The notes beneath the pieces were generated by a model. The model saw only the letters and a program-made list of their open reading frames with translations. It did not search any database and was not told the DNA's origin. A stretch of 64,000 nt of DNA from Proteles cristata cristata (taxonomy: Eukaryota > Chordata > Mammalia > Carnivora > Hyaenidae), in assembly GCA_017311185.1 (NCBI GenBank), contig JAESUZ010001288.1, positions 1 through 64,000 on the forward strand, given 5' to 3'. Below are positions 61,407 through 64,000 of the stretch, piece by piece. Made by a program: the position numbers and the translations under genes. Each line of letters starts with the position of its first letter. Positions within the stretch are counted from its first letter, which is position 1.

Positions 61407-63712
61407 AAACAATATGGAAAGTGAATGCTGCATTCCACACTATGTTGTACAATGCTGAGCAGCCTGCTCTTCCTTCATTGGACCCAGCATCTGTTCTCAG
61501 TCACTATCAAACTAGTGAACGTTGATGATAATTGAGTCATGGCTTCCCCACAGTGGTCTTTCCTGGAGTTGAGTATATCACACTGAGCTTATATTTCCAT
61601 GCATGTGTTTTCAAACATTAGTAACTTAGTGAAACTGTATGGAAACTGAATGTGGTAGTTCACACAGTGTTGTTTCAGAGTCGAGCACCCCGCACTTCCT
61701 TCAGGGTCTCAGCATCCGTTTTCAGTCACTATCTACCTAGTGAAAGATGATGGGAGTTGAAGGAGGGTCCCCACAGTGTACTTTTAAAGAGTTGAGTATA
61801 TCACACTCAGCTTATACCTCCATGCATGTGTTTTCTAACGTTCCTCAGTGAAACAGTATGGTAACTAAATGCTGTATTCCGCACAGTATTGTTTCACAGA
61901 GTGGAGCACCCCGCACTTCTTTTGTATTCTCAGCATTTGTTTTCTGTCACTATCTACCTAGTGAAAGATGACGGTAGTTGAATGAGGGGTTCGCCACAGT
62001 GTTCTTTCACCGAGATGAAAATATCACACTAAGCTTAGACTTCCATGCATGTGTTTTCAAATATTACTCACTTAGGGAAACAATATGATACCTGAATGCT
62101 GCATTCCGCACAGTGTTGTTTCACAGAGTTGAGCATCCTGCACTTCCTTCAATGGTCTCAGCATATGGTTTCCATCACGACCAACCTAGGAAACCATGAT
62201 GGTATTTGAATGATACATCCCGCACAGTGTTCGTTCACAGAGTTGAGTACATACCATTCGTCTTATATCTCCAGGCCCTAGGTTTCCCACATTACTAACC
62301 GTGAAATAAGATTGTAGCTGTGCTCCACTACACTCTGGACTGTGAGTTTTCTCACAGTCCAGCACACTGCACTTCCCACATTGGACTCAGCATGTTTTCT
62401 CAATCACTATCCACCGAGGGAAACATGACGGTAGTGTAGGATCCGTTCCCCACAGTGTTCTTTCACAGAGTTGAGTCCATAACACTTACCTTAGAGTTCC
62501 ATGATGTGTTTTCAAACATTACTAAGTTAGTACAGCAATATGGTAACTGAATGTTGCATTCCGCAGTGTTGTTTCACAGAGTCGAGCACCCTGCACTTCT
62601 TTCATTCATCTCAGCATATGTTTTCAGTATCTATCTACCTCATGAAAGATGAGCGCGGTTTAATGAGGGGTTTGCCACAGTGTTCTTTCACAGAGTTGAG
62701 TATAGAACACTCAGCTTGTACTTCCATGCCTGTTGTCAAACATTAGTCACTTAGTGAAACAGTATGGTAACTGAATGTTGAAGTTCACACAGTGTTCCGA
62801 GTCGAGCACCCTCTGCACTTCCTTCATGGTCTCAGCATCTGTTTTCAGTCACTATCTACCTAGTGAAAGATGATGGGAGTTGAATGAGGGTCCCCACAGT
62901 GTACTTCTAAAGAGTTGAGTATATCACACTGAGCTTATACATGTATGCATGTGTTTTCAAACATTACTCACTTAGGTAAACAATATGGGGACTGAATCTT
63001 GCATTGCTCACAGTGTTCTATCACAGAATCCAGCAGCCTGCACTTCCTTCAATGGTCTCAGCATTTGTTTTCAATCACTGCCAACCTAGGAAATCATGAT
63101 GGTAGTTGAAAGATGCATTGCACACAGTGTTCTTTCACAGAGTTTTGTCTGGAACACTCATCTTATAGTTCCAGGCCATAGTTTTCAGATTGCCTACTCA
63201 GGCAAACAAGATTGTACCTGAATATTTCGCTCCGTACAGTGACTTTTAGAGAGTTCAGACACTGCACTTCCCACATTGGTCTCAGCATGACTTTTCTTTC
63301 TTTATTCCTTTCTTTCTTTCTTTCTTTCTTTCTTTGTTTATCTCTTTTTTTCCTTAGTTTTTTAATTTTTCATGCTTATTTGTTTTGCGAGAGAGAGAGT
63401 GTATGAGCAAGGGAGGAGGGGAGAGAGAGGGAGCCACAGAATCCGAAACACGCTCCAGGCTCTGAGCTGTGAACACAGAGCCCAACACGGGGCTAGAACC
63501 CACGGAACGGAGATCATGACCTGAGCCAAAGTCGGACGCTTAACCGACTGAGCCACCCAGGTGCTCCTCAGCATGTGTATTCTATCACTATCAATCTAGG
63601 GAAACACGATGGTAGTTGTGTGATGGTTTCCCCAACGTGTTCTTTCACAGAGTTGTCTTTAAGACTTCCCTTCTACTTCAATGCATGTCTTTTCAAAATT
63701 ACTCACTTTCAG
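61407..63712 (+). repeat. Unit U25: type I unit, near-twin of U3
   Basis: 2306 bp, 2028 without the SINE. It carries CTATCAAACTAG in A1, GAGTGGAGCACCCC in A3, GAGTTGAGTCCATA in B5 and TTCATTCATCTC in A6, all shared with U3. B9 has the private change CACTTTCAGAAAC. Confidence 0.92.
63290..63567 (-). mobile_element. CAN-SINE copy in U25
   Basis: 278-bp type I copy with a tail ending TTTGTTTATCTC. Its body is standard, and the tail is 12 bp shorter than in U3. Confidence 0.93.
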
Positions 63713-64000
63713 AAACAATATGGAAAGTGAATGCTGCATTCCACACTATGTTGTACAATGCTGAGCAGCCTGCTCTTCCTTCATTGGTCCCAGCATCTGT
63801 TCTCAGTCACTATCTAACTAGTGGACGTTGATGATAATTGAGTCATGGCTTCCCCACAGTGGTCTTTCCTGGAGTTGAGTATATCACACTGAGCTTATAT
63901 TTCCATGCATGTGTTTTCAAACATTAGTAACTTAGTGAAACTGTATGGAAACTGAATGTGGTAGTTCACACAGTGTTGTTTCAGAGTCGAGCACCCCGCA
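63713..64000 (+). repeat. Unit U26: partial type I unit cut by the window end
   Basis: The first 288 bp of another unit: the end of B9, A1 (CTAGTGGACG but TTGAGTCATGG, a mixed state), B1 and the start of A2. Confidence 0.92.

Larger units (their letters stand above)
1..64000 (+). repeat. SINE-bearing higher-order satellite array (whole window)
   Basis: The entire window is one uninterrupted head-to-tail tandem array; no stretch of unique DNA is visible. The base unit is a monomer of about 113 bp in two alternating forms, A and B. Both begin near a TTCCNCACAGTGTT-like start and are recognisably homologous. A continues with a segment like GAGTCGAGCACCCTGCACTT; B continues with GAGTATATCACAC and CCATGCATGTGTTTTC. 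Nine A-B dimers plus one minus-strand carnivore SINE form a unit of about 2.32 kb that recurs 26 times. The direction is constant throughout. I do not recognise the monomer as a named satellite. It does not look like the felid FA-SAT, which is known as a GC-rich satellite of about 483 bp. Short open frames exist in all frames, but they repeat with the satellite and are not genes. Confidence 0.97.
25601..64000 (+). repeat. Type I satellite block, right
   Basis: From the A6-A7 region of U10 onward the array is type I again. The first secure type I marker is TGCAATTCCATCACGGTTT at about 25,792. Two type I haplotypes occur here. Haplotype a (U12, U14, U17, U19, U21) has AACAGTCAA.TTATAG and GCCAAAGTTTT in B8, and CTAGTGGACG with TTGAATCATGG in A1-B1. 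Haplotype b has AACACTCATCTTATA and GCCATAGTTTT in B8. The block runs off the right edge of the window. Confidence 0.83.

Noticed and set aside
2834..63831. Many open frames of 60-132 codons on both strands, several recurring with the unit
   Set aside because: They recur because the satellite recurs, shift frame between monomers (113 is not a multiple of 3), run through the TTTC tail as FLSFFLS-like strings or through the SINE, and show no domain, start context or splice structure. I call none of them a gene.
1..64000. CRISPR-like direct repeats
   Set aside because: The repeats are contiguous 113-bp monomers with no unique spacers, and the SINE places the DNA in a carnivore.
1..64000. Felid FA-SAT or telomeric satellite
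   Set aside because: FA-SAT is known as GC-rich with a 483-bp period. This array has a 113-bp monomer and moderate GC, and there are no TTAGGG runs.

Overview
This is mammalian repetitive DNA, most likely from a cat-family carnivore (Felidae or Feliformia). The main evidence is a carnivore tRNA-Lys-derived SINE (CAN-SINE/SINEC) present 26 times in the same orientation. Its body, read on the minus strand, fits the felid form: a head resembling CCTGGGTGGCTCAGTCGG, then GTCCGACTT, GGCTCTGTG and CAGCTCAGAGCC segments, a CT-rich stretch and an A-rich tail. I recalled the family from knowledge and did no database search. I find no protein-coding gene, structured RNA gene, CRISPR array or unique sequence. 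Both window ends lie inside the array, so its edges are not seen. || Layout. The whole 64 kb is one head-to-tail satellite array with no inversion. The basic monomer is about 113 bp and has two alternating forms. A carries a TCGAGCACC-type segment and B carries a CCATGCATGTG-type segment. An A-B dimer is about 226 bp. Nine dimers (A1B1 to A9B9) plus the SINE inside A9 make a higher-order unit of about 2.32 kb. I number 26 full units U0 to U25, with a partial U26, phased on the AAACAATATGG (or AAACCAT.TGG) motif at the end of B9. Without the SINE, 23 units are 2027-2034 bp long, so nearly all size variation is in the SINE's TTTC tail. Three units (U0, U19, U21) are longer. They carry an extra 1127 bp of five dimers, and without the SINE each is exactly 3155 bp. 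|| Subfamilies. Type I fills about 1-11,735 and about 25,600-64,000. Type II, with its own satellite and SINE variants and TTCC repeats in the SINE tail, fills about 11,740-25,600. That block is six unit lengths, and both borders fall in nearly the same part of the unit (A6-B6-A7). Within type I the haplotypes a and b alternate over much of 29-56 kb. One type I unit (U12) carries a short type II patch, probably from gene conversion. || History, inferred. An ancestral five-dimer block duplicated, and the second copy lost one dimer (5+4). A SINE then inserted once in A9 of the second copy. The SINE-bearing unit amplified and split into types I and II. Misaligned exchange between the paralogous A2B2 and A7B7 segments later produced the 5+5+4 units. 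Whether the array is centromeric, pericentromeric, subtelomeric or an interstitial macrosatellite cannot be told from this window.
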